A stretch of 64,000 bases of DNA from Aureimonas mangrovi (GTDB taxonomy: Bacteria > Pseudomonadota > Alphaproteobacteria > Rhizobiales > Rhizobiaceae). The position numbers were made by a program, and so were the translations under genes. The stretch is taken from the NCBI RefSeq assembly GCF_014058705.1, contig NZ_CP059692.1:1679001-1743000 (forward strand). The letters run 5' to 3'. Positions 51,610 to 60,191 of this stretch are shown here, one piece after another. Below the pieces are notes generated by a model. The model was given only the letters and a program-made list of their open reading frames with translations, did not search any database and was not told the origin of the DNA. Every line of letters starts with the position of its first letter. Positions within the stretch are counted from its first letter, which is position 1.

Positions 51610-51855
51610 TCAAGCCGCTCGATCGAGGAAGATGCAGCCGGCCGGGATCGTCTCGTCGGCGGCGAGAGAGCGGTTCAGGCGGTACAGCGTGGAACAGTAG
51701 GGGCAGACCTTCTCCGCATCGTCGCCGAGGTCCAGGAACACGTGCGGGTGGTCGAACGGCGGATTGGCTCCGACGCACATGAACTCGGTGACGCCGATCT
51801 CGATCAGCGGATGACCGGCGTCGTTCTGGAAATGGGGGGTGCTCGTAGCGGCCAT
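51610..51855 (-). CDS. CHCC zinc-finger protein (NDUFS6-like)
   Basis: An 81-residue protein of the zinc-finger CHCC family, like the 13 kDa complex I subunit NDUFS6. Ligands are Cys27 (EFMCVGANP), His36 or His38 (DHPHVFLDLG) and the pair Cys51/Cys54 (VCPYCSTLYRL). In bacteria it probably supports complex I assembly. I chose the ATG at 51855, with GGAG 9 bp upstream; in-frame starts at 51870 and 51915 would extend into the upstream flank. It is 22 bp from the monooxygenase gene on the same strand. Confidence 0.88.
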   Translation of the reverse strand: MAATSTPHFQNDAGHPLIEIGVTEFMCVGANPPFDHPHVFLDLGDDAEKVCPYCSTLYRLNRSLAADETIPAGCIFLDRAA

Positions 51856-51990
51856 GCGGACCGTCTCCATCGCAGTGTTCTCGAAAGGCCGCGGCACGAT
51901 AGAGGCGCGCGGCACGGAAGAACAGGGTGGTTCCTATGCCGCCATTTGCGCTAAAGCACGGCCGACGACAAGGACCGAGATCACGCGACA

Positions 51991-52752
51991 ATGCCGACTT
52001 TCGAGACAGAGGGCTTCGAACTCTTCTATATGGACGAAGGGCCACGCGATGGCCCGCCGATCCTTCTCGTTCATGGTTTCGCGTCCAATATCATGGTCAA
52101 CTGGGTCGATCCGGGCTGGTTTTCGACGCTGACCGGCGCCGGCTACCGCGTTCTCGCCTTCGATCATCGCGGCCACGGCCGCTCCGATAAGCCCCATGAT
52201 AGCGCGCTCTATACCCCGCAAGCGATGGCGCGCGACGCCTTCGCGCTTCTCGACCATGCCGGCGTTCAGCAGGCCGTGTTCTTCGGCTACTCGATGGGCG
52301 CGCGTGTCAGCGCCTTCGCTGCGCTGGCAAGGCCCGAGCGCGTGCCGGCGCTCATTTTAGGCGGCCTCGGCATGGGGCTGGTCGAGGGCGTCGGCGATTG
52401 GGACCCGATCGCCGAGGCTCTTCTGGCATCCTCGATCGATGATGTGAGCGACGAGCGGGGACGCATGTTCCGGAACTTCGCCGATCGCACCAACAGCGAT
52501 CGCGAGGCGCTGGCCGCCTGCATCAAGCATTCGCGGGACGAACTGAGCGAGGAGGAGATCGCGCAGATCGACCAGCCGGTTCTCGTCGGCGTTGGCACCA
52601 AAGACGAGATCGCCGGCTCGGCCGAGGGGCTGGCGGCGCTTCTGCCGCACGGCAGGGCCTTTGCCATCGATCGCCGCGATCATATGCTGGCGGTCGGCGA
52701 CCGGTCCTTCAAGGCCGCGGTTCTGGCATTCCTCGCCGAGGTTGACGGCTGA
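51991..52752 (+). CDS. Alpha/beta hydrolase
   Basis: A 253-residue hydrolase. The oxyanion-site VHGFASNIMVNW comes early, the nucleophile Ser101 lies in FFGYSMGARVSAF (G-x-S-x-G), and the late DRRDHMLAVGD holds the catalytic histidine. HRGHGRSDKP is the typical active-site loop. It is divergent from the CHCC gene and 112 bp before cysE; the substrate is unknown. Confidence 0.9.
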   Translation: MPTFETEGFELFYMDEGPRDGPPILLVHGFASNIMVNWVDPGWFSTLTGAGYRVLAFDHRGHGRSDKPHDSALYTPQAMARDAFALLDHAGVQQAVFFGYSMGARVSAFAALARPERVPALILGGLGMGLVEGVGDWDPIAEALLASSIDDVSDERGRMFRNFADRTNSDREALAACIKHSRDELSEEEIAQIDQPVLVGVGTKDEIAGSAEGLAALLPHGRAFAIDRRDHMLAVGDRSFKAAVLAFLAEVDG

Positions 52753-52863
52753 ACTTGCGGCAGAGCGGGTTTCGCCCCGCCTGACGCGCATTATCTGAGA
52801 ACTTATCCGCCACCGGGCAACGAGGCCCGCGTCGGCGAGTACGCAGGAACGAGGAACTTCTCC

Positions 52864-53685
52864 ATGACCGTTCTCGGGCGGACCAACAGCGAGCGGCTCG
52901 AAAGCGTCGATCCGATCTGGCAATCGCTGCGCGAAGAAGCGCAGGCCGCTGCCGACAGGGAGCCGGCGCTCAGTGGCTTCCTCTATTCCACGATCCTGCA
53001 TCATCCGTCGCTGGAGGACGCGGTGATCCACAGGATCGCTCAGCGTCTCGACCATGGAGACATCCCGGCCGCGCTGATCGAACAGAGTTTCTCGCAGATG
53101 CAGGAAGCGACCGACGATTGGGGTGCGATCCTGCGCACCGATCTCCAGGCCGTCTTCGACCGCGACCCGGCCTGCGAGCGATTCATCGAGCCTCTGCTCT
53201 ACTTCAAGGGCTTCCACGCCATTCAGACGCACCGGCTGGCGCATTGGCTCTGGAGCGCGGGGCGTCGCGATTTCGCGCTGTACCTTCAGTCGCGCTCGTC
53301 CTCGGTCTTTCAGACGGACATTCACCCCGCCGCCCGCATGGGCCGTGGCATCTTTCTGGATCACGCGACGGGGCTTGTCGTCGGCGTGACGGCGACGATC
53401 GGCGACAACGTATCCATCCTGCAGGACGTGACGCTCGGCGGCACCGGCAAGGAATTCGGCGACCGGCATCCGAAGATCTCGGATGGCGTCCTCATCGGGG
53501 CCGGCGCGAAGATTCTCGGCAACATCCGTGTGGGACGTTGCTCAAAGGTGGCATCCGGCTCCGTCGTCCTGCACGAGGTTCCGGCCAACTCGACCGTCGC
53601 GGGCATCCCGGCCAAGATCATCGGGTCTTCCGGCTGCGAGGAGCCGGCTCGTGCGATGGACCAGTGTTTCGGGCGCGACGACTGA
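52864..53685 (+). CDS. cysE: Serine O-acetyltransferase
   Basis: A 273-residue CysE, first step of cysteine synthesis (acetyl-CoA to L-serine). The N-terminal helical region (about 10-140) is followed by the left-handed beta-helix: DIHPAARMGRGIFLDHATGLV, ILQDVTLGGTGKEFGDRHPK with the catalytic histidine loop, and VPANSTVAGIPAKIIG. The last residues, rich in C-F-G-R-D, form the tail through which CysE can contact CysK. GAGGAA lies before the ATG. Length is normal. Confidence 0.94.
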   Translation: MTVLGRTNSERLESVDPIWQSLREEAQAAADREPALSGFLYSTILHHPSLEDAVIHRIAQRLDHGDIPAALIEQSFSQMQEATDDWGAILRTDLQAVFDRDPACERFIEPLLYFKGFHAIQTHRLAHWLWSAGRRDFALYLQSRSSSVFQTDIHPAARMGRGIFLDHATGLVVGVTATIGDNVSILQDVTLGGTGKEFGDRHPKISDGVLIGAGAKILGNIRVGRCSKVASGSVVLHEVPANSTVAGIPAKIIGSSGCEEPARAMDQCFGRDD

Positions 53686-53783
53686 CCGCGACGTCTTTTT
53701 CGGCGCGGCCTCCTGCGTCTCGGCGCTTCCATAATGGCGCTGGGCGCTCTAGCTACGCCCCCACGACCAACCAGGAGATTCCC

Positions 53784-53993
53784 GTGAAGGGCGACGAAAT
53801 CCGCAAGCTCGAGACCTATCTCAAGACGACCCTGAAGAGCGCCGATGTCGAGGTGCGTGCAATGCCGCGCAAGAACGACACGGCGGAGGTCTACCTGTCT
53901 GGAGATTTCGCCGGGCTGATCTCGAAGGACACCGACGAGGGCGAACTGTCCTACCACTTCACGATGACGATCCTCGACATCGACCTCGAATAG
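53784..53993 (+). CDS. DUF3126 family small protein
   Basis: A 69-residue acidic protein of the alphaproteobacterial family DUF3126. It begins MKGDEIRKLETYLKTTLKSA, then VRAMPRKNDTAEVYLSGDFAG and ends SYHFTMTILDIDLE. GTG at 53784 with AGGAG 5 bp upstream is a clear start. Its function is unknown; it regularly lies downstream of cysE. It ends just before a strong terminator. Confidence 0.9.
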   Translation: MKGDEIRKLETYLKTTLKSADVEVRAMPRKNDTAEVYLSGDFAGLISKDTDEGELSYHFTMTILDIDLE

Positions 53994-54015
53994 CTGGTTC
54001 CACTTTCGATCATGC

Positions 54016-54056
54016 AACGAGAAAGGCCGGCGCTTTGGCGCCGGCCTTTCTCGTTT
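54016..54056. terminator. Strong intrinsic terminator between convergent genes
   Basis: The 18-bp arms AACGAGAAAGGCCGGCGC (54016-54033) and its exact complement (54038-54055) enclose a TTTG loop. The stem includes A-rich and T-rich ends in both directions, so it can end both the DUF3126 and the BTLCP transcripts. Confidence 0.93.
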
Positions 54057-54074
54057 CAGCTAGACTAGCGTCTC

Positions 54075-54671
54075 TCAGCGCACGCTACCCACCAGGACAT
54101 CCCGATCGTCGGCGATCCCGACCCACTGACCCCAATGGGCCTCGGCCTGGCGCTTCAGGAAGCGATACGGCGTGTCCTGCCAATCGAGGACGCGGTCCTC
54201 CAGGTTGTCGAGCACGAAGTCCCCACGATCGGTGCGCACGGTCAGGACGGCATGGCCGTCACCGTTCGGCTGACGGACGACGGTGATCAGGAGCGCGGAG
54301 CGCGGCAGGCCCGAGCGCTCCAGCATATACTGCTTGAGTAGCGCGTAGTCCTCGCAGTCGCCTTCGGTGGTGGGATAGGACCAGAGCTCGGGGACGCCAT
54401 GCATTTCCATGTCGGTGCGCGGGAAGATGGCGACGTTCACGGCGTTGTTGATCTCGACGATCGTCTGCCAGGTGGCATCACTCATGCGCACAACGCCGAC
54501 GGCGTCGTTCGACGTGCACTGGTCGGCGTAGGTCTTGCAGAACTCGTAGTGGCCGATCGGCTGCGAGGTCGCGCCGAGCGTCGGCATCTGCGCCTGGGCC
54601 GCGACGGCGGAAAAGCCCATCGCCGCTACCACTGCTGCTGCCCGCACCGCCTGAAAGATCATGTCGCGCAT
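54075..54671 (-). CDS. BTLCP, bacterial transglutaminase-like cysteine proteinase
   Basis: A 198-residue exported protein of the BTLCP family (peptidase C93). A signal peptide (about 1-27) is followed by YEFCKTYADQC and the catalytic triad: cysteine in EGDCEDYALLKQYML, histidine in GDGHAVLTVRTDRGDF and aspartate in FVLDNLED. In relatives such as LapG it processes a large adhesin and is controlled by c-di-GMP; no lapD or adhesin is adjacent, though a PilZ protein gene lies upstream on the same strand. AAGGGGA precedes the ATG. Confidence 0.9.
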   Translation of the reverse strand: MRDMIFQAVRAAAVVAAMGFSAVAAQAQMPTLGATSQPIGHYEFCKTYADQCTSNDAVGVVRMSDATWQTIVEINNAVNVAIFPRTDMEMHGVPELWSYPTTEGDCEDYALLKQYMLERSGLPRSALLITVVRQPNGDGHAVLTVRTDRGDFVLDNLEDRVLDWQDTPYRFLKRQAEAHWGQWVGIADDRDVLVGSVR

Positions 54672-55118
54672 TGCCGTGTCCCCTTTGACGGGATCGACAA
54701 TGGCAGGCGCGTTTTACCTCAAATCCAAGTCGGGAAGCGCAATTTTCATCGAATAATCTCCGGCCTGTTCACGCTCTATCCTTGCAATCATACGGCCGTG
54801 ATCGGTTGAATTCGAACGGCTGCATTAGCATATCGTCAACCATGCGAGGGCTGCGATTCACGTTGCTTTCCGGGCATCACGCCGAGGTTGCTAGGGCTCG
54901 GGGCCATTCGTTAACGCGAGAGGGTATGTCGGAGCCCGGCGCGTTAACCAAGAGGCGCTCTCTTGGATTCGGGCGGATCCGAGCGACCGCCACACAGGTT
55001 AACGAGGCGCGAGAATCGGGTTAACGCGACGCTGGGAAAGTGCCCTTCGCTGCCGTCGACCTCGTGAAATTTTTTCGAGAATTTTTTCATGCGGCGCCGA
55101 GAATGGGCGCCGAACGGG
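54672..55118. other. 447-bp intergenic region with four clustered GTTAAC sites
   Basis: The region between BTLCP (leftward start) and the tandem PilZ gene (leftward end) shows no supported gene. GTTAAC occurs at 54910, 54943, 54998 and 55020, four copies in 116 bp of a genome where the motif should be rare. Three of them read TTAACC on one strand, the CtrA half-site. The left part (54715-54790) is AT-rich and suits the BTLCP promoter. Confidence 0.6.
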
Positions 55119-55730
55119 TCAGTCTGTCCGGCTGGCGAGGGCTTCCCCGTCGCCGACGCGGGCGAATTCGACCGCAATCCCGTCTTCGAGATGGCGCACC
55201 ACGCGGCCGAGCGTCGTGCCGAGCATGATGCGCGTGCCGATGGCCGGCCGAACCTGGCACGAAACCGCCGCGCCCGAGAGCGAGAGATCGATGATCGTCG
55301 CACGGTAGCGGCGCTCGTCCTCGAGGGCGAGTTCCACGACCGGGTTGCGCGGCGCCATGCGCTCGTGTCGGCGATCCTCGGGCAGATTCAACTCGTGGCG
55401 GTTGGCGAGCCAGGTCAGCTGGGCGGCGAGCTTCTCGCGCTTGCGGTCGGAGGCTCTTACCGTGGCGGCAAAGCCGCCGGCGAAGAGACGCGATACGGCC
55501 GCCTCGATCCGCCCAACGTGATCGACGTAGAGTATCACCCGCTCCCCGACGCGCGGCGAGACGGGCGAGAGGGCTGCCAGATCGCCCGGAGACATGTTTT
55601 CAATGCGGCAAGGGTACTCGGCGCGGTTCTCCAGCATGAAGCGACCGAGGAGATCGACGTTCACGCGCTGGAAATGGCGACGTTCGTCGAAGGCTGCCGG
55701 TCGGTCGAGGAGCGTTTCGCTGGCCTGCAT
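55119..55730 (-). CDS. Tandem PilZ-domain protein
   Basis: A 203-residue cytoplasmic protein with two PilZ-like domains. The first (about 14-100) begins DERRHFQRVNVDLLGRFML and has ENMSPGDL; the second (about 115-200) begins DRRHERMAPRNPVVELAL and has IIDLSLSGAAVSCQV. The R-x-x-x-R and D/N-x-S-x-x-G motifs of the c-di-GMP site are best kept in the second domain. It may sense c-di-GMP; the target is unknown. No strong ribosome binding site is seen for ATG 55730, so an upstream start in the open frame is possible. A divergent rhomboid gene follows. Confidence 0.85.
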   Translation of the reverse strand: MQASETLLDRPAAFDERRHFQRVNVDLLGRFMLENRAEYPCRIENMSPGDLAALSPVSPRVGERVILYVDHVGRIEAAVSRLFAGGFAATVRASDRKREKLAAQLTWLANRHELNLPEDRRHERMAPRNPVVELALEDERRYRATIIDLSLSGAAVSCQVRPAIGTRIMLGTTLGRVVRHLEDGIAVEFARVGDGEALASRTD

Positions 55731-55878
55731 GGGTGTCGTCTGGTCGCCCGCAAGGCCAGGATGGCCGGTGGACAAATCGTAACCGGGGAAGATTAACGTT
55801 CGGTGTGCGGTGCGAGAGCATGGTGGTACGGCGGGCTTCCTGCGATACATCCCCAGAATTGCCGAGGACTGCTGCCGC

Positions 55879-56640
55879 ATGGAAAACCGCGCCGAAACCT
55901 ACCGACAGCCGCCGCGCGCCCAGCAGCCCGCCTTCAACGCGCCGACCGTCATCGTCGTCTCGATCGCGGTTCTCGCGGCATTGCATCTGTTGCGAACGCA
56001 GTTTCTCGGGCGCGAGGCGAACATAGACGTCCTTCTCAATTTCTCTTTCATCTCGGAGTGCTACAGCGCGCCGCCTGTCGACGTGTGCGCACTTCGCATA
56101 CCCGGCACGGGGTTCTGGTCGCCGCTGTCGCACGCCTTTCTCCACGCGGACTGGATGCATCTGGCTGCCAACTGCCTGTGGCTTCTGGCCTTCGGTACGC
56201 CCGTCGCGCGGCGGCTCGGGCTCGCGCCGTTCCTGATCTTCATGGCGATCGGAGCCATCGCCGGGGCGGGCCTCTTCTACCTCTTCAACCCGACGCTTCT
56301 TGCGCCGATGATCGGGGCGTCCGGTGTCGTGTCGGCATTGATGGGGGGCGCTGCGCGCTTCGCGCTCGGCGCTCCGGGGCGCATCGGACGCAGGGACGTC
56401 GCCTACGCGCCGCGCCTGTCTATCGCAGAAGCGCTCGCGGATCGCACGGTCATCATCTTCGTCGCCGTGTTCTTCCTCACCAATATCGCGCTCGGCTCGG
56501 GCTTCGGCGGCATCGCGATCGCCTGGGAGGCGCATCTGGGCGGCTTCGCCTTCGGCTTCCTCTGCTTCGGGGCGTTCGATCGCGGGGCACCGCGTCGTCC
56601 GCGCTTCGAGGATGGGGGCTTGCCGCCGCGCGCCGCCTGA
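55879..56640 (+). CDS. Rhomboid family intramembrane serine protease
   Basis: A 253-residue membrane protein with six or seven helices. The first large loop ends at SHAFLHADWMHLAANCLWLL, with His94 and Asn98 of the oxyanion site; the nucleophile is Ser148 in MIGASGVVSALMGG and the partner His219 in AWEAHLGGFAFG. All catalytic parts are in place. GAGGA lies before the ATG at 55879. Substrates are unknown. It is 77 bp before the CBS-domain gene, probably in one transcript. Confidence 0.9.
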   Translation: MENRAETYRQPPRAQQPAFNAPTVIVVSIAVLAALHLLRTQFLGREANIDVLLNFSFISECYSAPPVDVCALRIPGTGFWSPLSHAFLHADWMHLAANCLWLLAFGTPVARRLGLAPFLIFMAIGAIAGAGLFYLFNPTLLAPMIGASGVVSALMGGAARFALGAPGRIGRRDVAYAPRLSIAEALADRTVIIFVAVFFLTNIALGSGFGGIAIAWEAHLGGFAFGFLCFGAFDRGAPRRPRFEDGGLPPRAA

Positions 56641-56717
56641 CACACCATCACTCACGGCGTCGTCAGCGATTGACCGCACTGCGGGGCCGGACAGGGAAAA
56701 GGACGGGAGGCAGGTCG

Positions 56718-57149
56718 ATGACGATCCGGCACATATTGGAGGCGAAGGGCAGGGACGTCTTCACAACGACCGCGGACACGCCGATGGAGACGGTGGCCGC
56801 GCTTCTGGTGCAGCAGAAAATCGGTGCGATCGTGGTCACCGACGATCAGGGCGGCGTTGCAGGCATCGTGTCGGAGCGAGACGTGGTGCGGCTGGTCGTT
56901 TCCGAAGGCGCGGCCGGGCTTTCGATGCCCGTCTTCGAGCGCATGACGCGCGAAGTCGTCAAAGGCGAAGAGGACATGAGCCTCGACGAGGCGATGGAAC
57001 TCATGACGCGCGGGCGGTTTCGCCACCTCCCGATTTGCCAGGGCAAACACCTCGTTGGCATCATCTCGATCGGCGATGCGGTGAAGCGGCGGCTGGAGCA
57101 GGTCCAGCAGGAGGCCGAGGAGATGCGCACCTATATCCACACCGCCTGA
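56718..57149 (+). CDS. CBS-domain protein
   Basis: A 143-residue protein made of a pair of CBS domains (about 8-60 and 75-130), an adenosyl-ligand-sensing module. Clear parts are TPMETVAALLVQQKIGAIVV, GIVSERDVVRLV and RFRHLPICQGKHLVGIISIGD. The last 20 residues form a helix. It ends at 57149, adjoining but convergent with the patatin gene whose stop is at 57150. GGAGG lies upstream of the ATG. The partner protein is unknown. Confidence 0.92.
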   Translation: MTIRHILEAKGRDVFTTTADTPMETVAALLVQQKIGAIVVTDDQGGVAGIVSERDVVRLVVSEGAAGLSMPVFERMTREVVKGEEDMSLDEAMELMTRGRFRHLPICQGKHLVGIISIGDAVKRRLEQVQQEAEEMRTYIHTA

Positions 57150-58127
57150 TCAGCGGCGCATGGCCGCTTCCTGAAGGCGGTTGATTTCCTCGATCCGGTG
57201 CATCGTCTCCGCGTAGCCGAGTGCGATCGTTTCCTCGGCGCGGAAGAATTCCGACAAGCCGATTTCACGTACGCGCGGCTGAAGCGTCATGTCCGGGGGA
57301 TCGCCTGCCAGACGTGAGCGGGAAATCCGCTCCTGAACGATATTGAAGGCGTCGACCATCGAGCGGCCGATGCCGACCTTCTCGTGCCGGACGCGCGGAT
57401 CGCGCGTCGCGCCGTCATCCTCCTCGTCTTCATCGTGGTGGACGGGCCCGTCCTCGGCTGCCTTGAGGCGCAGGACGGCGGCGCGGCCGAAGAGATCGTA
57501 GTTCAGATTGACCGCGACGACGAGTGGCGCCTCGTAGGCTCGGCACACGGAGACGGGCACCGGGTTGACCAACGCCCCGTCGATGAGCCGTCGCCCGTTG
57601 CACTGGACGGGGAGGAACACGCCGGGCAGTGCGTAGGAAGCGCGCATGGCCAGCACCATCGATCCGCTGTCGATCCAGACTTCGTGGCCTTTGCGCGCCT
57701 CGGTGGCGATGCAGACGAAAGGCCGGTCGAGACCCTCGATCGTCTTGTCCTTCAAGACGTTGAGCAACCGCCGGTTCAGCCGCATCCCCCCGATGAGGCC
57801 CGCACCCGTCATGGAGAAGTCGAGAAGCCGCAGGATGCCGCGGCGCGTCAGCGAGCGGGCGAAATCCTCCAGTTCGTCGAGCCGCCCCGCGAGGTAGCAG
57901 CCGCCGACGAGCGCCCCGATCGACGTTCCGGCGATCATGGAGACGGGCACGCCGGCCTCGTCGAGAGCGCGCAGGACTCCGATATGGGCCCAGCCACGCG
58001 CGGCCCCGCCTCCGAGCGCCAACGCGATACCGGGGCGATGATGAACGTTCCGCCTTGTCGCGGACGCGGACGCGGCTTCGGCCTGCCTGACGGTGGGCCT
58101 GGAAAGGCGATGAACCAGATCCAGCAT
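57150..58127 (-). CDS. Patatin-like phospholipase (RssA type)
   Basis: A 325-residue cytoplasmic lipase-like protein. The oxyanion loop is ALGGGAARGWAHIGVL, the nucleophile Ser69 lies in AGTSIGALVGG, and the aspartate of the dyad is Asp183 in LIDGALVNP. A His/Asp/Glu-rich acidic insert lies near 235 (VHHDEDEEDDGA). I use ATG 58127, which has GGAG 9 bp upstream; the TTG at 58136 directly abuts that site. It lies 49 bp after hisI on the same strand. Confidence 0.9.
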   Translation of the reverse strand: MLDLVHRLSRPTVRQAEAASASATRRNVHHRPGIALALGGGAARGWAHIGVLRALDEAGVPVSMIAGTSIGALVGGCYLAGRLDELEDFARSLTRRGILRLLDFSMTGAGLIGGMRLNRRLLNVLKDKTIEGLDRPFVCIATEARKGHEVWIDSGSMVLAMRASYALPGVFLPVQCNGRRLIDGALVNPVPVSVCRAYEAPLVVAVNLNYDLFGRAAVLRLKAAEDGPVHHDEDEEDDGATRDPRVRHEKVGIGRSMVDAFNIVQERISRSRLAGDPPDMTLQPRVREIGLSEFFRAEETIALGYAETMHRIEEINRLQEAAMRR

Positions 58128-58176
58128 GTCGTTCAACTCCTACGCGACCCTTTTGCGTCGAAGTCCGACAATACAA

Positions 58177-58623
58177 TTAGGACGTTGCGGAGGAGGTATC
58201 GCATGTGTGGCCGCTGTCCATATCGACCACGAGCCGCGCGCTCCCATTTTCCCCGACGATACGCCGATAGAAGCAACTGCCGCGCCCGGTGTGGCAGGTG
58301 TCCTCGGGCTTGGCGACATCCACCTTCAGCCAGATCGCGTCCTGATCGCAATCGATGCGCATCTCCACCACGCTCTGCAGCGCTCCGGAGGTTTCTCCCT
58401 TCTTCCAGAGCGTCTTGCGCGAACGACTCCAGTAGTGGGCAATCCCGCTTTCGATGGTGAGGCGCAGCGCCTCGTCATTCATGTGCGCGACCATCAGGAG
58501 CCCGCCGGCGCGCGCATCGGTGACGACGGCCGTCACCAGGCCCTGCGCATCGAAGCGCGGGGACAGGGTCGAGCCTTCCTCCAGCGCGGCTTTCGCAGCG
58601 GAAGGATTTGGAAAGCCGGACAC
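58177..58623 (-). CDS. hisI: Phosphoribosyl-AMP cyclohydrolase
   Basis: A 148-residue HisI, opening the purine ring of phosphoribosyl-AMP in histidine synthesis. The zinc- and magnesium-binding elements are [12 protein letters not shown] and [15 protein letters not shown], with [17 protein letters not shown] and [15 protein letters not shown] before them. GTG at 58623, one base after the folE stop, is the likely start. The hisE domain is not fused, as usual in Alphaproteobacteria. Confidence 0.94.
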   Translation of the reverse strand: MSGFPNPSAAKAALEEGSTLSPRFDAQGLVTAVVTDARAGGLLMVAHMNDEALRLTIESGIAHYWSRSRKTLWKKGETSGALQSVVEMRIDCDQDAIWLKVDVAKPEDTCHTGRGSCFYRRIVGENGSARLVVDMDSGHTCDTSSATS

Positions 58624-58624
58624 C

Positions 58625-59230
58625 TCAGGGCCGTCCCAACAGCGCGTGGAAGCGCATGCGCTCGCTCGCATCGTCACCGAAGACGCCGCGATAGGCGGTT
58701 GTGATGGTCATCGCACCCTTCTTATGAACGCCGCGCATCGACATGCATAGATGCTCAGCCTCGATCAGCACGGCGACGCCCCGGGCGTCGAGCGCGCCGG
58801 CCATCGCGTCGGCGATCTCCTGTGTCATCGCTTCCTGCGTGCGCAGGCGCCTTGCGAAGACATCGACGAGACGGCCGATCTTCGAGAGCCCCACGACATG
58901 CCCGTTCGGCAGATACGCGATATGGGCGCGACCGATCACAGGCACCATGTGGTGTTCGCAGTGGGAGCTGAACTCGATGTCGCGCACCAGCACGATATCG
59001 TCGTAACCGGCCACCTCCTCGAAGGTGCGCGACAGGATCTGCTCGGCATTCTGGCCATAGCCGGAGAACATCTCGTCATAGGCCCGCACGACGCGCGCGG
59101 GCGTCTCGCGCAGGCCCTCGCGATGCGGATCCTCGCCGATATAGCGAAGCAACGTCTCGACGGCGGCTTCGGCTTCGGTGCGGGTCGGACGCCGCGTGGC
59201 ATCCGCGAGACGAGCAATGGTCGTGGCCAT
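58625..59230 (-). CDS. folE: GTP cyclohydrolase I
   Basis: A 201-residue FolE, first enzyme of tetrahydrofolate synthesis. Zinc ligands are the cysteine/histidine pair of [16 protein letters not shown] and the cysteine of [37 protein letters not shown] supplies the substrate loop. Length is normal. It is followed at once by hisI, a conserved alphaproteobacterial neighbourhood, and lies divergent from the IscU-like gene. Confidence 0.95.
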   Translation of the reverse strand: MATTIARLADATRRPTRTEAEAAVETLLRYIGEDPHREGLRETPARVVRAYDEMFSGYGQNAEQILSRTFEEVAGYDDIVLVRDIEFSSHCEHHMVPVIGRAHIAYLPNGHVVGLSKIGRLVDVFARRLRTQEAMTQEIADAMAGALDARGVAVLIEAEHLCMSMRGVHKKGAMTITTAYRGVFGDDASERMRFHALLGRP

Positions 59231-59350
59231 GGGGGACCTTTCGCAACAGGGCGCCGGGCGACTTTCGCGCGCGCTCCGGCGTGCCTATATATCGCGTTCG
59301 GACGAGGGGCTGTTTAGAGGGCCGCCCGTCGAATTGGAAGCGACACCGCC

Positions 59351-59794
59351 ATGATCGACGACGTCTACAACACGCGCATCCTCGACCTTGCAGGCAATAT
59401 CCCGCGTATCGGACGACTGGAAGCGCCGGATGCGACGGCCACGGCCCACTCCAAGCTGTGCGGCTCGACCGTTACGATCGACCTGAAGGTAAAAGACTGC
59501 AAGGTGGTCGATTTCGCCCATGACGTGCGCGCCTGCGCGCTCGGGCAGGCGTCGTCTTCGATCATGGCGGCCAACATCATCGGTGCGGACGCGCAGGAGC
59601 TTCGCACGGTGCGCGCGCAGATGCTGGCGATGCTAAAGGAGAACGGCCCGCCGCCGCAGGGCCGCTTCGCGGACCTGAAGTTCCTCGAGCCGGTGCGCGA
59701 CTACAAGGCGCGCCATGCGTCCACCATGCTGACCTTCGACGCCGTGGTGGATGCGCTCGACCAGATCGAGCGCCGGCAGAGCGTGGCCGCTTGA
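59351..59794 (+). CDS. IscU/NifU-like iron-sulfur scaffold protein
   Basis: A 147-residue protein of the IscU N-terminal family. Cys37 (SKLCGSTVTID) and Cys62 (DVRACALGQASSSI) are present; the third cluster cysteine, near residue 106 of IscU, is missing, the equivalent region reading YKARHASTML. Such stand-alone forms occur next to folE in other alphaproteobacteria. With only two cluster cysteines, normal scaffold function is uncertain. It overlaps yidD by 4 bp (TTGA). Confidence 0.85.
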   Translation: MIDDVYNTRILDLAGNIPRIGRLEAPDATATAHSKLCGSTVTIDLKVKDCKVVDFAHDVRACALGQASSSIMAANIIGADAQELRTVRAQMLAMLKENGPPPQGRFADLKFLEPVRDYKARHASTMLTFDAVVDALDQIERRQSVAA

Positions 59795-60060
59795 GAAGGG
59801 CGGGCCGCAACTATGTGGGTCTGTGGCCGAAGACGCCCGGCCGTCTTCTCGGCATCGGCGCCGTCCGGCTCTACCAGTTGACGCTGTCGCCGCTCGTCGG
59901 CGGCCATTGTCGGCATGTGCCGACCTGCTCGGAATACGCCTACGAGGCCGTCGCGGTCCACGGCCTGCTCAAGGGCGCCGTGCTCGCGGGCCGGCGGGTG
60001 GCGCGTTGCGGGCCCTTCGGCAAGGCCGGACACGACCCGGTTCCCCCACGTACGCCCTGA
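59791..60060 (+). CDS. yidD: YidD, membrane protein insertion efficiency factor
   Basis: An 89-residue YidD. The family pattern is clear: RLYQLTLSPLVGGHCRHVPT with the first cysteine, CSEYAYEAVAVHGLLKG with the second, and RRVARCGPFGKAGHDPVP with the third. It assists YidC-dependent insertion of membrane proteins. TTG at 59791, overlapping the IscU-like stop, is the best start. It is not next to rnpA or yidC. Confidence 0.92.
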   Translation: MRRAGRNYVGLWPKTPGRLLGIGAVRLYQLTLSPLVGGHCRHVPTCSEYAYEAVAVHGLLKGAVLAGRRVARCGPFGKAGHDPVPPRTP

Positions 60061-60191
60061 GCGCGAGCGCCACTTGCGCTGACGTTCGGCAATGGTAGAA
60101 CGCGCCCCTGCGCGGGCCGAAGGCTGCCTTGCGCCCTCGATCGAAAAAGCTTCCCCGCATGGTAGGCGGGAGTGAGCGGAAAGGACAAACG

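Noticed and set aside
55803-57149. A 448-codon frame joining the rhomboid region to the CBS protein
   Set aside because: Only its last 143 codons are the CBS gene; the rest is a shadow of the rhomboid gene, and a good start lies at 56718.
60061-60191. Possible leader control element before thrS
   Set aside because: Only a 5-bp hairpin is visible, and no T-box or thrS-operator-like anticodon mimic could be recognised.
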